Assembly (NCBI GenBank): GCA_900472295.1
Contig: UCIA01000037.1
Coordinates: 13,885-48,062, forward strand
Length of the DNA: 34,178 nt
Source: Hyphomicrobiales bacterium
Lineage (GTDB): Bacteria; Pseudomonadota; Alphaproteobacteria; Rhizobiales; Rhizobiaceae
Reading direction: 5' to 3'
Shown here piece after piece: positions 7,703-16,900 of the stretch. Both the position numbers and the translations under genes were made by a program. The notes beneath the pieces are model-generated. The model worked only from the letters and a program-made list of their open reading frames with translations. It was not told the DNA's origin and did no database searches. Position 1 is the stretch's first letter. Each line of letters starts with the position of its first letter.

Positions 7703-9781
7703 ATGCACAAGCTTGAACGTCTCCTGCGCCCAAAATCCATTGCCGTGTTCGGCGGGGTGCAGGCCGCTGCCGTCGTTGCGCAATCGATCAAGATGGGCTT
7801 TGCCGGCGAAATCTGGCCGGTGCATCCGACCAAGGATGAGGTTGCGGGACGCAAGGCCTATCGTTCGGTCGCCGAATTGCCCGGCGCGCCCGACGCTGCC
7901 TTTGTCGGCGTCAATCGGCACCTCACCATCGAGGTGATCAAGGCACTGGCCGAGCGCGGCGCCGGCGGCGCTGTGTGCTTTGCCGCGGGGTTTCTCGAAA
8001 CCGAGGCCTATGACGACGATGGCGAGCGGCTGCAGGCCGAACTGGTGGCGGCTGCCGGCGAGATGCCGATCATCGGCCCGAACTGCTATGGGCTGATCAA
8101 CTATGCCGATGGCGCGCTTTTGTGGCCCGACCAGCATGGCGGCATCCGGCTGGCCGAAGGCGGCAAGGGCGTCGCCATCATCACCCAGTCGTCCAACATC
8201 GCCATCAACATGACGATGCAGAAGCGCGGCTTGCCGATCGCCTTCTTGATGACGGCGGGCAACCAGGCGCAGACGGGCCTGTCCGAAATGGCGCTCGGCC
8301 TGATCGAGGATGAGCGCGTGACGTCGCTTGGCCTGCATATCGAGGCTTTTGACTCCGTAGCCGGCTTCGAACGGCTGGCCGCCAGGGCGCGCGAGCTGAA
8401 GAAGCCGATCATCGCCATGAAGGTCGGCCGTTCCGAACAGGCACGGCAGGCGACGGTCTCGCACACGGCCTCGCTAGCCGGCTCGGATGCGGCCTCGGGC
8501 GCGTTCCTGAGGCGGCTCGGCATTGCCCGTGTCGATTCCATCCCCGCCTTCATTGAAGCGCTGAAGCTGCTGCACGTCACCGGACCGCTGCCCGGTTACA
8601 GACTGTCGTCGATGAGCTGCTCCGGTGGTGAAGCCTCGGTGATGGCCGACAGCGCCGAGGGGCGCTGGGTCAATTTTCCGGTGCTGACGGAAAAACACCG
8701 AGCCCATGTCAAATCGACGCTTGGGCCGCTGGTCGCGGTCGCCAACCCTTTGGATTATCACACCTTCATCTGGAACAACGAGCCGGCTATGACCGCCACC
8801 TTCACCGCCATGGTGTCGGGCGGGTTCGACCTCAACATGCTGGTGCTCGACTTCCCGCGCCCCGACCGCTGCTCGGTCACCGACTGGTGGGCGACGTTGC
8901 GCGCCTTCGAATCGGCGCTGAAGACCAACAAGGCGCATGGCGCCATCGTCTCCTCGCTGCCGGAAAACCTGCCGGAGGAATACACCGCCGAGCTGATGGC
9001 GCGCGGCATGGTGCCGTTGTTCGGAATTTCCGAGGCTATGGACGCCGCAGGCGCGGCGGCCTTCATCGGCTGGGCCTGGGCTGAGCCGCAGGCGCAGCCT
9101 ATCGACACGACGGCCGCCGGTGCTGCCGGCGGCGAGCATGTGACGCCAGACGAGGCCGAAGCCAAGGCGCGGCTGATCAAGGCCGGCCTGCCGGTGCCGA
9201 AGGCCGAACGCGCCGCCAATGCCGTCGACGCCGTGATCTCATCGATGGCGCTCGGCTTCCCGGTGGCGTTGAAGGCGCTGGGCGTCACCCACAAGTCGGA
9301 AGTCGGCGCTGTCAGGCTGAACCTCAGGGATGCCGAATCCGTCAGCACCGCGGCTCACGATCTCTTGCCGCTCGGAACCGGGCTCTATGTCGAGCGCATG
9401 GTGCGCGACGGCGTCGCCGAGCTGATTGTCGGCTTTACCCGCGACCCGATGTTCGGCGCCGTGATGACACTGGGGACTGGCGGCGTGCTGGTCGAGCTGT
9501 TGCGCGACAGCGTCACGCTGATGCTGCCGGCAACGCGCGACGACATCGAGGCGGCGTTGCGCGGCCTGAAACTGTTCCCGCTGCTTGAGGGCTATCGCGG
9601 CCGGCCGAAAGCCGATGTCGGCGCGGCCATCGACGCTATCGCCGGCATTGCCGACTTTGTGCAGAAGAATGCCGGCGAGATCGAGGAACTCGACATCAAC
9701 CCGTTGATCGTCTGCGCCGAGGGCAAGGGCGCCTGGATTGCCGACGCACTGCTGGTGCTGGGAGAGAAGAAGAATGTCTGA
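7703..9781 (+). CDS. NDP-forming acyl-CoA synthetase, fused subunits
   Basis: 692-aa single-chain acetate-CoA ligase (ADP-forming) family protein. Domain order: CoA-binding Rossmann domain (LLRPKSIAVFGG to about residue 140), succinyl-CoA-ligase-like flavodoxin domains with the phospho-acceptor His254 in VSHTASLAGSDAA and a SMSCSGGEASVMAD loop, then a C-terminal ATP-grasp domain (about 480-690) with GFPVALKALGVTHKSEVGAV and EELDINPLIV. The product should be a CoA thioester. Between an acyl-CoA dehydrogenase and CaiD the likely acids are gamma-butyrobetaine, crotonobetaine or D-carnitine. It replaces the AMP-forming ligase CaiC of enterobacteria. The true start is ATG 7703 (RPKSIAVFGG is the family N-terminus), 17 nt after the dehydrogenase, and the stop overlaps caiD by 8 nt. 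Confidence 0.92.
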   Translation: MHKLERLLRPKSIAVFGGVQAAAVVAQSIKMGFAGEIWPVHPTKDEVAGRKAYRSVAELPGAPDAAFVGVNRHLTIEVIKALAERGAGGAVCFAAGFLETEAYDDDGERLQAELVAAAGEMPIIGPNCYGLINYADGALLWPDQHGGIRLAEGGKGVAIITQSSNIAINMTMQKRGLPIAFLMTAGNQAQTGLSEMALGLIEDERVTSLGLHIEAFDSVAGFERLAARARELKKPIIAMKVGRSEQARQATVSHTASLAGSDAASGAFLRRLGIARVDSIPAFIEALKLLHVTGPLPGYRLSSMSCSGGEASVMADSAEGRWVNFPVLTEKHRAHVKSTLGPLVAVANPLDYHTFIWNNEPAMTATFTAMVSGGFDLNMLVLDFPRPDRCSVTDWWATLRAFESALKTNKAHGAIVSSLPENLPEEYTAELMARGMVPLFGISEAMDAAGAAAFIGWAWAEPQAQPIDTTAAGAAGGEHVTPDEAEAKARLIKAGLPVPKAERAANAVDAVISSMALGFPVALKALGVTHKSEVGAVRLNLRDAESVSTAAHDLLPLGTGLYVERMVRDGVAELIVGFTRDPMFGAVMTLGTGGVLVELLRDSVTLMLPATRDDIEAALRGLKLFPLLEGYRGRPKADVGAAIDAIAGIADFVQKNAGEIEELDINPLIVCAEGKGAWIADALLVLGEKKNV

Positions 9782-10556
9782 CGTCATTTCGACCCGCCGC
9801 GAAGGCACCATCCTCGAGGTCACGCTCGACCGGCCCAAGGCCAACGCCATCGACCTCAAGACCTCGCGGCTGATGGGCGAGACCTTCAAGGCGTTCCGCG
9901 ACGATCCCGAATTGCGCGTCGCCATCGTCAAGACCGCCGGCGACAAGTTCTTCTGCGCCGGTTGGGATTTGAAGGCCGCGGCCGGCGGCGATGCTGTCGA
10001 TGGCGATTATGGAGTCGGCGGCTTTGCCGGCCTGCAGGAACTGCGCGACCTCAACAAGCCGGTGATCGCCTGCGTCAACGGCATGGCGGTGGGCGGCGGC
10101 TTCGAATTGGCGCTGTCCTGCGACCTCATCTTCGCCTCCGACCATTCCTCCTTCGCGCTGCCCGAGATCCGCGCCGGCACGCTGGCCGATGCGGCGACGA
10201 TCAAATTGCCGAAGCGCATTCCCTATCACGTCGCCATGGACCTTCTGCTTACCGGCCGCTGGATGGATGTCGCCGAAGCGCATCGCTGGGGCCTGGTCAA
10301 CGAAGTGCTGCCCAAGGAAAAGCTCGAAGACCGCGTCTGGGAGATCGCCCGCCTGCTCGCCAGCGGCCCGCCGCTGGTGTTTGCCGCGATCAAGGAGACG
10401 GCGCGGGTGGCCGAGGCGCTGACCTTCCAGGATGCGATGAACAAGGTGACGCGGAGGCAATTGGCGACGGTCGATGCGCTTTATGGCTCGGAGGACGGTA
10501 TGGAAGGGTTTCGTGCTTTTGCTGAGAAGCGCGACCCGGTGTGGAAGGGGAGATAG
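9774..10556 (+). CDS. caiD: Carnitinyl-CoA dehydratase / crotonobetainyl-CoA hydratase
   Basis: 260-aa crotonase-fold enzyme, one residue shorter than E. coli CaiD as I recall it, and sharing its most distinctive stretches: LDRPKANAID, FFCAGWDLKAAA, GGFAGLQEL, SFALPEI and the C-terminus FAEKRDPVWKGR. Both catalytic acids of the hydratase mechanism are retained, Glu111 in GGGFELAL and Glu131 in LPEIRAG, 20 residues apart as in classical enoyl-CoA hydratases. The region after Glu131 (GTLADAATIKLPKR) differs from the usual PGAGGTQRL loop. It would interconvert crotonobetainyl-CoA and L-carnitinyl-CoA in the cytosol. It overlaps the CoA ligase by 8 nt and ends 4 nt before a palindromic repeat. 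Among rhizobial crotonases this is one of the clearer substrate calls, yet it still rests on similarity. Confidence 0.9.
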   Translation: MSDVISTRREGTILEVTLDRPKANAIDLKTSRLMGETFKAFRDDPELRVAIVKTAGDKFFCAGWDLKAAAGGDAVDGDYGVGGFAGLQELRDLNKPVIACVNGMAVGGGFELALSCDLIFASDHSSFALPEIRAGTLADAATIKLPKRIPYHVAMDLLLTGRWMDVAEAHRWGLVNEVLPKEKLEDRVWEIARLLASGPPLVFAAIKETARVAEALTFQDAMNKVTRRQLATVDALYGSEDGMEGFRAFAEKRDPVWKGR

Positions 10557-10559
10557 CCA

Positions 10560-10670
10560 TTTACCCTCCCCTCGATGGGGAGGGTCGGACCGAAGGTCCG
10601 GGGTGGGGTGATGCGCCGCCACCCCCACCCGCCGCTGCGCGGCGACCTCCCCCATCAAGGGGTAGGTAAA
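10560..10670. repeat. 111-bp intergenic palindromic repeat (Mesorhizobium type)
   Basis: Composite palindrome filling the gap between caiD and the esterase. Its ends are near-perfect inverted repeats of about 20 nt (from 10561 and back from 10669). Inside are a 9-bp stem (10563-10571 with 10577-10585), a 6-bp stem CGGACC/GGTCCG (10586-10591 with 10595-10600) and a GC-rich dyad GGGTGGGG against CCCCACCC. This matches the extragenic repeat class common in Mesorhizobium genomes. It ends directly at the ribosome site of the next gene, so it would be transcribed as a strong RNA hairpin within the operon. Confidence 0.85.
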
Positions 10671-10678
10671 GGAGCTGC

Positions 10679-11620
10679 ATGACCGACTACAAGACCCTCA
10701 TCGATGCCGAGACCTGGGCCTTCATCGAGCGGACGAATTCCTACTATCCGCCCGACACCATCGACTACACCATCGCCCAGCAGCGCGCGATTTATGACCG
10801 GATGTGCCGCGAGTTCTTTGCCGGCTATCCCAATGGCGTAACGGCGGAAACGACTTTCATTGCCAACCCATCACACGACATCCCGATCCGCATCTATCGC
10901 AGCGCTACCCCGAACAAGGCGGCGATGGTGCTCTACATCCATGGCGGGGGTTTCATCCTCGGCGGCCTCGACAGCCATGACGATGTCTGCGCCGAGCTCT
11001 GCGCCCGCACCGGCTACGAGGTGGTTTCCGTCGACTACCGGCTGGCGCCGGAGCATTTGCACCCGGCCGCTTTCGACGATGCGCTGCATGCCTTCGAATG
11101 GGCAGCCAAAACCTATGACCGTCCTGTCCTGCTGTGCGGCGACAGCGCCGGCGGCAATCTCTGCGCGGCCGTCGCTCACGCAACGCGTGGCCATGCCAAG
11201 AAGCCGATCGGCCAGGTGCTGATCTATCCGGGCCTCGGCGGCGACCGTTCGATGGGCTCGTATGTCACGCACGCCGAAGCGCCGATGCTGACCATGCGCG
11301 ATCTGGAGTTCTACAAGAATATCCGCACCGGCGGCGCGGGCAGCGCCGGCGACACTACTTTGTCGCCGCTGGCCGATACCGATTTCGCCAAACTGCCGCC
11401 GACGGTGCTGATCACCGCAGAGTGCGATCCGTTGTCCTCCGACGGCGAAGCCTATCGCGACCGCGTCCTTGCAGAAGGCGGGCACGCGTTCTGGTTCGAG
11501 GAGCCGGGGCTGGTGCATGGCTATCTCCGGGCCAGGCACACGGTCGGCAGGGCCCGCGCCTCCTTCAGCCGTATCGTCGAGGCGGTCGCCGTGCTGGGCA
11601 AGGGCAACTGGATCTGGTGA
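10679..11620 (+). CDS. HSL-family alpha/beta hydrolase (possible acylcarnitine esterase)
   Basis: 313-aa carboxylesterase of the hormone-sensitive-lipase group. The oxyanion-hole motif HGGGF is at 88-92 and the nucleophile Ser156 in GDSAGG. Asp250 (ITAECDPLSSDGE) and His280 (GLVHGYL) complete the triad in the usual order. There is no signal peptide, so it is cytosolic. ATG 10679 follows AAGGAG. In Pseudomonas aeruginosa the carnitine gene cluster carries a short-chain acylcarnitine hydrolase (HocS); by position this enzyme could play the same role, releasing carnitine from O-acylcarnitines. That is inference, because substrate specificity cannot be read from the motifs. It is separated from caiD only by the palindromic repeat, so co-transcription is likely but may be dampened. 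Confidence 0.88.
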   Translation: MTDYKTLIDAETWAFIERTNSYYPPDTIDYTIAQQRAIYDRMCREFFAGYPNGVTAETTFIANPSHDIPIRIYRSATPNKAAMVLYIHGGGFILGGLDSHDDVCAELCARTGYEVVSVDYRLAPEHLHPAAFDDALHAFEWAAKTYDRPVLLCGDSAGGNLCAAVAHATRGHAKKPIGQVLIYPGLGGDRSMGSYVTHAEAPMLTMRDLEFYKNIRTGGAGSAGDTTLSPLADTDFAKLPPTVLITAECDPLSSDGEAYRDRVLAEGGHAFWFEEPGLVHGYLRARHTVGRARASFSRIVEAVAVLGKGNWIW

Positions 11621-12025
11621 TCGCTCGCCGACAAGCTGCCTGAAAAAATCAGGGCAGTTCGCCCGCTTCTGTGAAATGGCGGACAGACCCAGCCGCCGTT
11701 TTGGATGAACCTTTCCGTTCCAGCCTGCGACTGACGACCAGGCGCCGCATGGTGCGGGGCCGGAAAGGATGCCCCAATGACCAGGACCCCAGAGGCTCCA
11801 CGGTCTCCGGGACCAACGCAAGCCCAGCGCGACCACCGCCTTCGGGATGGGGTCGATGCGCTGGGCTTTCGGCTGATTCCGTTGACCCTGCGCAGGAGCA
11901 GGCGTATCGTGAGGATGAGGAAAGCAGACAATTCGATCAGGGATGAACGTGCCGGAACACCGCGCCTTGCCCTGATTCGCATGGCCGGACCTGGTGTTCC
12001 TCCCGAAAACTTCGGGGGGAGTTTT
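11621..12025 (+). promoter_or_regulatory. Structured 405-nt leader with RBS-sequestering hairpin
   Basis: No convincing gene lies here; the open frame from 11777 lacks a ribosome site and is read as leader. Three dyads are visible. (a) CTGCCTGA, a short A loop and TCAGGGCAG (11636-11657). (b) A perfect 11-bp inverted repeat, AAGCCCAGCGC (11820-11830) with GCGCTGGGCTT (11858-11868), enclosing a further 4-bp GACC/GGTC pairing. (c) A stem of about 10 bp with a 3-nt AAC loop (11998-12020) whose right arm is the ribosome site GGGGGGAG (12014-12021) of the next gene, followed by GTTTT. Structure (c) would mask translation initiation or act as an attenuator. All are seen in sequence; the regulatory role is inferred. 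Confidence 0.5.
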
Positions 12026-13987
12026 ATGTCCTGCAATCGCGTCACCATGCCATCTCTCAGCGGCGGTTTGCGCCGTTCGGTCCAACTCGCCGGCGGGTTG
12101 CTTGCCCTGGCGCTGAGCGCCACGCTCTGGCTGGGCACTGCTGCCCAGGCGCAGGAAACCCAGATCATCTATCCCGGCTCGATGGCGGTGACAGGCTTTT
12201 CCGGCACCGTCATTCCCAATTTCGAGGAAGGACTGCCGCCCGGCGTCGACCCGGTCGACGAAACCTTCATCGATACGACGCGCGCCACCTTGCGCGTTTT
12301 CGACGCTTCGGCGCTGGGCGGACCGGCCTCGGGCCAGCTCGTCAACACACCGCCGCCTTTCGAGGTGACGGCCGAGCAGATCGGCCAGGTCTTCGCCGTC
12401 ACCTATGATGACGGCGTGCGCGACGGCATCCCTTCCGGTATCCCCAACCTCTATGCCGGCGCCACCTCGCTGCACGGCATCCGGATCGTCACACCTGACG
12501 AAGATGCCGACGACCGGCCCGAGCGGCAGCGCCGCGGCACGGCGGGCGCCAGCTTCATGGATGGCCAGTTCGGCACTGAAAACGGTGGCGGTCCCGGCAC
12601 CATCTGGAAGATCGACGGCATCACCGGTGCCGTCGCCAAATTCGCCGATATCGACACCAACAGCGGTCCCGGCATCGGTGACGTCACTTTCGACGGCAAT
12701 CACCGTGAGTTCTTCGCCAGCGACCTCGACACCGGCCTCATCCACCGCCTCGACGCCAACGGCACGCTGATCGACACGTTCGATCACGGCGTTGCCGGCC
12801 GGCCGGCGCATGGGCTGGCTCCCGTCGCCGACGACGGTGCGGTGATGGACATACAGGGCGCTGCCTTCGACTCGGAAGACCCCGACACATGGGGCTACAC
12901 GCAGGACGATCGCCGCGTCTGGTCCGTCGCCTATCATGGCGGCCGGGTCTACTATTCGGTCGGCGAAAAGGCCGAGATCTGGTCTGTCGGCATTGCCCGC
13001 GACGGCAGCTTCGCCGGCGATCCGCGCTGGGAACTGACGGTCAAGGCCGACAAGGATTACGCCGTCACCGATATCGCCTTCGACAATAAGGGCTTCATGT
13101 ACCTGGCGCAGCGCGGCCCGGTGGAAAACCGCTATGACTACAGCCAGTTCGCCGATTCCGGCAAAGGCGAGGTCATTCGCTACTGGCGCGAAAACCCCGA
13201 CGATCCGGAGACGGAATCTGTCTGGGTGGAAGAACCGCAGGAATATGCGGTTGGCTTCCCGCAAGGCAACCGACAGTCGGCCGGCGGTCTTGACCTGCAA
13301 TATGGCTATGATGCCGACGGCAATCTCAACACCGGCGTCTGCACCGACACGCTGGTCAACACCGGCGACAAGCTGCGCGATAACCCTACCCTTGCCGATC
13401 AGCTCGCCGCCGGCGGACCGCTTGCCGTGCATGGCGTGCAGATCACGCCGACACCGCTGGTCAAGCCGGCCAACGTGCCGCCCTTCGGCTCGTGGTTCGT
13501 CGATTTCGACGGTTATTTCGAAGACCCTGAGGTGGAAGGCCATGTCGGCGACGTCGAGGTCTGGCGTCCCTGCGAAGGCCGTGCCGGCTATTATGAAGAA
13601 ATCCCCGGCGGCGGTTTCCTGCCGCCCTTCTACCCCCCTGATTTCCCACCGCCCGGCGATCTGCCGCCGTGCATCGATGTCGAGGATGTCCAGTTCTACT
13701 GTACGCCTCGCGGCCTCCAGGCCGACCTCTATCTCCATGACCATGCCGGCTTCGGCGGCGATTCGATCAAGGCCCAATCCAGGACGCCAGGCGTCGGGGT
13801 GACATCACCCCAGTCGCATGCGCCCGGCAAGCCTTACACGGTCGACATCACCGGCCACTATCCGGGCGACCGAGTGGATGTTGGGCTTTGCTTCTACAGA
13901 AAGTCCGACAAGGACAAGGGTGGCTACTACCCTTGCTGCAAGATGACCTTGCCGCTCAGAACCCCAGCCGTCAGCTGCGAACGTTGA
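12026..13987 (+). CDS. Exported propeller-like protein with C-terminal Cys module
   Basis: 653-aa exported protein of no family I can name. ATG 12026 is chosen because GGGGGGAG precedes it and a clear signal peptide follows: RRSVQLAGGLLALALSATLW, then cleavage after AQA near residue 44. The mature part (about 60-500) has repeated propeller-like blades with Asp/Gly turns, such as GTIWKIDGITGAVAKFADI, GDVTFDGNHREFFASDLDTGLIHRLDANG and VTDIAFDNKGFMYLAQRG. A Pro-rich linker follows (about 528-547). The last ~100 residues (Cys549 onward) are a Cys-rich beta module, CIDVEDVQFYC ... PGDRVDVGLCFY ... YYPCCKM, that resembles residues 267-373 of the next protein. It is 10 nt upstream of that gene, so the two are surely co-expressed. 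It probably acts outside the inner membrane, possibly in surface binding. Ligand unknown. Confidence 0.8.
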   Translation: MSCNRVTMPSLSGGLRRSVQLAGGLLALALSATLWLGTAAQAQETQIIYPGSMAVTGFSGTVIPNFEEGLPPGVDPVDETFIDTTRATLRVFDASALGGPASGQLVNTPPPFEVTAEQIGQVFAVTYDDGVRDGIPSGIPNLYAGATSLHGIRIVTPDEDADDRPERQRRGTAGASFMDGQFGTENGGGPGTIWKIDGITGAVAKFADIDTNSGPGIGDVTFDGNHREFFASDLDTGLIHRLDANGTLIDTFDHGVAGRPAHGLAPVADDGAVMDIQGAAFDSEDPDTWGYTQDDRRVWSVAYHGGRVYYSVGEKAEIWSVGIARDGSFAGDPRWELTVKADKDYAVTDIAFDNKGFMYLAQRGPVENRYDYSQFADSGKGEVIRYWRENPDDPETESVWVEEPQEYAVGFPQGNRQSAGGLDLQYGYDADGNLNTGVCTDTLVNTGDKLRDNPTLADQLAAGGPLAVHGVQITPTPLVKPANVPPFGSWFVDFDGYFEDPEVEGHVGDVEVWRPCEGRAGYYEEIPGGGFLPPFYPPDFPPPGDLPPCIDVEDVQFYCTPRGLQADLYLHDHAGFGGDSIKAQSRTPGVGVTSPQSHAPGKPYTVDITGHYPGDRVDVGLCFYRKSDKDKGGYYPCCKMTLPLRTPAVSCER

Positions 13988-13997
13988 GGAGGGGAAG

Positions 13998-16900
13998 ATG
14001 AACATTTCAGCACTTTCCCCGACTGCAACTCGCAACCAGAAAACCGTCATGGAGACCGTCATGAAACCCCTGTCATACGCCAGGCGCGGCGCGCGCTGGC
14101 TGATGGCGGCCGGTATCGCGGTCGCCATGTTCACCCCTGTGGGAAGCCACGCGCAAGACGCTGTCCAGATCAGCCCGGAGTTGAAGCTCGAGCTCGACAA
14201 TCCGCGCGTCGTCAGTCCGAGGCCGGACCGGGTCGTGCCCTTCTTCACCAAGAAAGGCGCTCAGAGAAGTTGCGACTACGTCGTCTATTCCCTGAGCTTC
14301 GGCTTGCGCGGCGATCCGCAAGGCTTTGCCGACCCGAGTTTCGTCGCCAAACTGAAAAAGCTCAAGATCGACTTCAAGGACCAGCTTCCGGCCGGTCTTG
14401 CGATCGTCAACGTCAATGTGTCCGGCGACGGCACTGATTCGGGCGGCGGACCACTGCCGGGTGCAACGATCAGCACCTCGGCAAATCCGAACGATACGGC
14501 CACGGTTTCCGATTTCCGGCTCTCCGCCGCTGATCTCGACGGCGCCGGTGCGCCGAACGAACGCGTCATCAATTTCCAGATCACGGCCAAGATCGACCAT
14601 GCGGCGTTTCCTTCGCCGACCGTGATCGACAACCAGGGCGTGATCAAGGTGACGCCGGAAGTCGGCCTCGGAGCCAGCATCCCATCGCAGGATCCGGGCA
14701 AGCCCGACGACGGCGACTTCAAGACCGGTGCAAAGACCTCGATCAAGATCGACCTCACCAACTGTGACAAGCGGCCTCCGCCTCCCGACCGGGAATGCTT
14801 CAAGGTGGAGCGCGGCACGGTCGATTGCGTGCCCGGCGGCGGCGCCTTCATCTACCACATGCCTGTCGGCGCCGACATGGGCGGCAAGTGGGTGCAGGTC
14901 TCAACGACCACCCCCGGCATCACCATCATTCCCGACACCCAACTGGTGCCGGCGGGCGGCGGTGTGCTCAACTGGAAGATCGTCGGCGCATCGCCTGGCG
15001 ACGTGATCCACCTCATCGTCACGGGCATCGAGACCTATGCCGGCCCGAAGGAGGGCTGGGGCCTGTGCTGCACGCAGACCATCGACATCGTCATCCCGCG
15101 TGACCAGAGGTGCCCGCCCAAGGACAAGGAACCGGACCTCAAGGTCGAGAAACGCGCCGATGTGACGCGTTGCACGATGGCCGGCGGCTGCGACTTCACC
15201 ATCAAGGTCACCAATGTCGGCGACGGCCCCTACAACGGCAAGATCGTGCTCGACGAAGTGACGCTGCCGGCCGGCTCAACACTGGATTCAGGGCCCAATC
15301 CACCCTGGGTCTGTGTGCCCGGCGTAACCCCGATGACATGCACCCATCCGGTGACCACGCTCAATCCGGGGGCCTCCGTCAACCTCAAGCTCGGCTTCAA
15401 GCCGGCCGGAGGCTGGCAAGGCAGCGCGCTGCGCAACTGCGCCACCTATAATTACGGCGCCAGCGGCAAGCCGCTGTTCGGCAGCCAGCAGAACGATCGC
15501 GGCTGCGCCTCGATCCCGATCTGCAAGCGTGGCGATCGCAACCCGGATTGCCGGCCGCCGGTCGACAAGAAGGTCGATCTGATCCTGAAGAAGCGTGCCC
15601 GCATTCCGGTCTGCACGCCCGACGGCATCTGCTACTTCGTGATCGACATCATCAACAACGGCACCGTTCCTTACAATGGGCCGCTGACGGTCATCGATAA
15701 TTACCCAGGCGGTGCGCCGGCCTCCTCGACCTTCGGCCCGTCTCCGCCCTGGACATGCGGACCGAACGGCCCCGGCCAATTCCGCTGCGACAATGCCGGC
15801 ATCGTGCTGATGCCGGGCGCCTCGACGCCGATCGTCGTCAAGGCGGTGATGCCGGCAGGCTATCAGTCGGACACGGTCGAAAACTGCGCGGCGCTGAAGC
15901 CCGTCCCCGGTGAGGTCGACCTCACCAACAACAAGGCCTGCGCAAAGGAACGCTTCCGTCGTCCCAATGGCGGCCAGCCAGGCTTGCGCATCGCCAAGGT
16001 GTGCAATGGCTCGCTCGCCGGTGCAGCAGTGGTTTCCTGCCGCATCACCGTCAGCAATGCCGGCAATGCTGCCCCCACCGGTCCGGTGCGGGTCAGCGAC
16101 GCCGCCACGCTGATATCGGGCGGCGCGCCGGTCCAGATCCAGACCGTCACACCAGACGGCGCGGAATGGGCCTGCGGAGCAGTACCGGCCAATGCGCTGT
16201 CATGCCAGATTCCCGGCGCCGTGATGACGCCCGGAACATCCAGGCACTTCGACGTGACGGTCTCGGCCAAGGGCGCGTTCGAGAACTGCGCACGCGGTTC
16301 ATATGGCCCGGCCCCCGGAGACGACATCGTCTATCCGATCGGCCAGGCCTGCGCCAAAGGTGGTGGCACGTCCACCATCAGCGTCAAGAAGACCGGCGAT
16401 GCCGAGTGCCAGCCCGGAGAACCTTGCTCGTTCGAGATCACCATCACCAATGATGGCCAGACCCCCTTCTCCGGTCCGGTCCGCATCGGCGATGCGATCG
16501 GGATAGATGGGCTCGGCCGGCTGGAAGGTGTCGAGATCACCTCGATCTCACCACCCTTCGGCTGCTCGCCGGAACCGACGACCCTGCCTTTGTCCTGCAT
16601 TGCCAATTTGACGCTCGGCGCCGGGGAAAGCCACGTGCACACTGTCACCGTGGTCCTTCCCGACGCCCCGCTGGCCAATCTGCAGGGCAATGTCAGCGGC
16701 CAGAACTGCGTCGGCGTCTTGTCTCCCGACACCAGGGTGCAAGGCGGCGGCGACGTGCTGCCCGGCGACAAGGTCAACATCCAGGGCGATCGCGGCAAGG
16801 CCTATGCGTGCCATCCCTTCACCATCAAACGCGAGGTGAAGAAGGAGTGCTCGCCGGGCTTCGTCATGAACGACGCCGGGCGGTGCGTGTGTCCGGAAGG

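Noticed and set aside
3856..11620. Signs of a mobile island around the carnitine genes.
   Set aside because: No integrase, transposase, tRNA end or direct-repeat boundaries, and base composition resembles the neighbours.
11777..12025. An N-terminal extension of 83 residues to the propeller-like protein.
   Set aside because: It would bury the signal peptide, lacks a ribosome site, and contains strong RNA dyads; the ATG at 12026 with GGGGGGAG is much better supported.
10871..13777. A 968-codon open frame on the minus strand.
   Set aside because: It lies opposite the esterase and the propeller-like exported protein, has the shadow composition typical of GC-rich codon bias, no domain, and no gene-like start. 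The plus-strand genes have motifs, signal peptides and ribosome sites.
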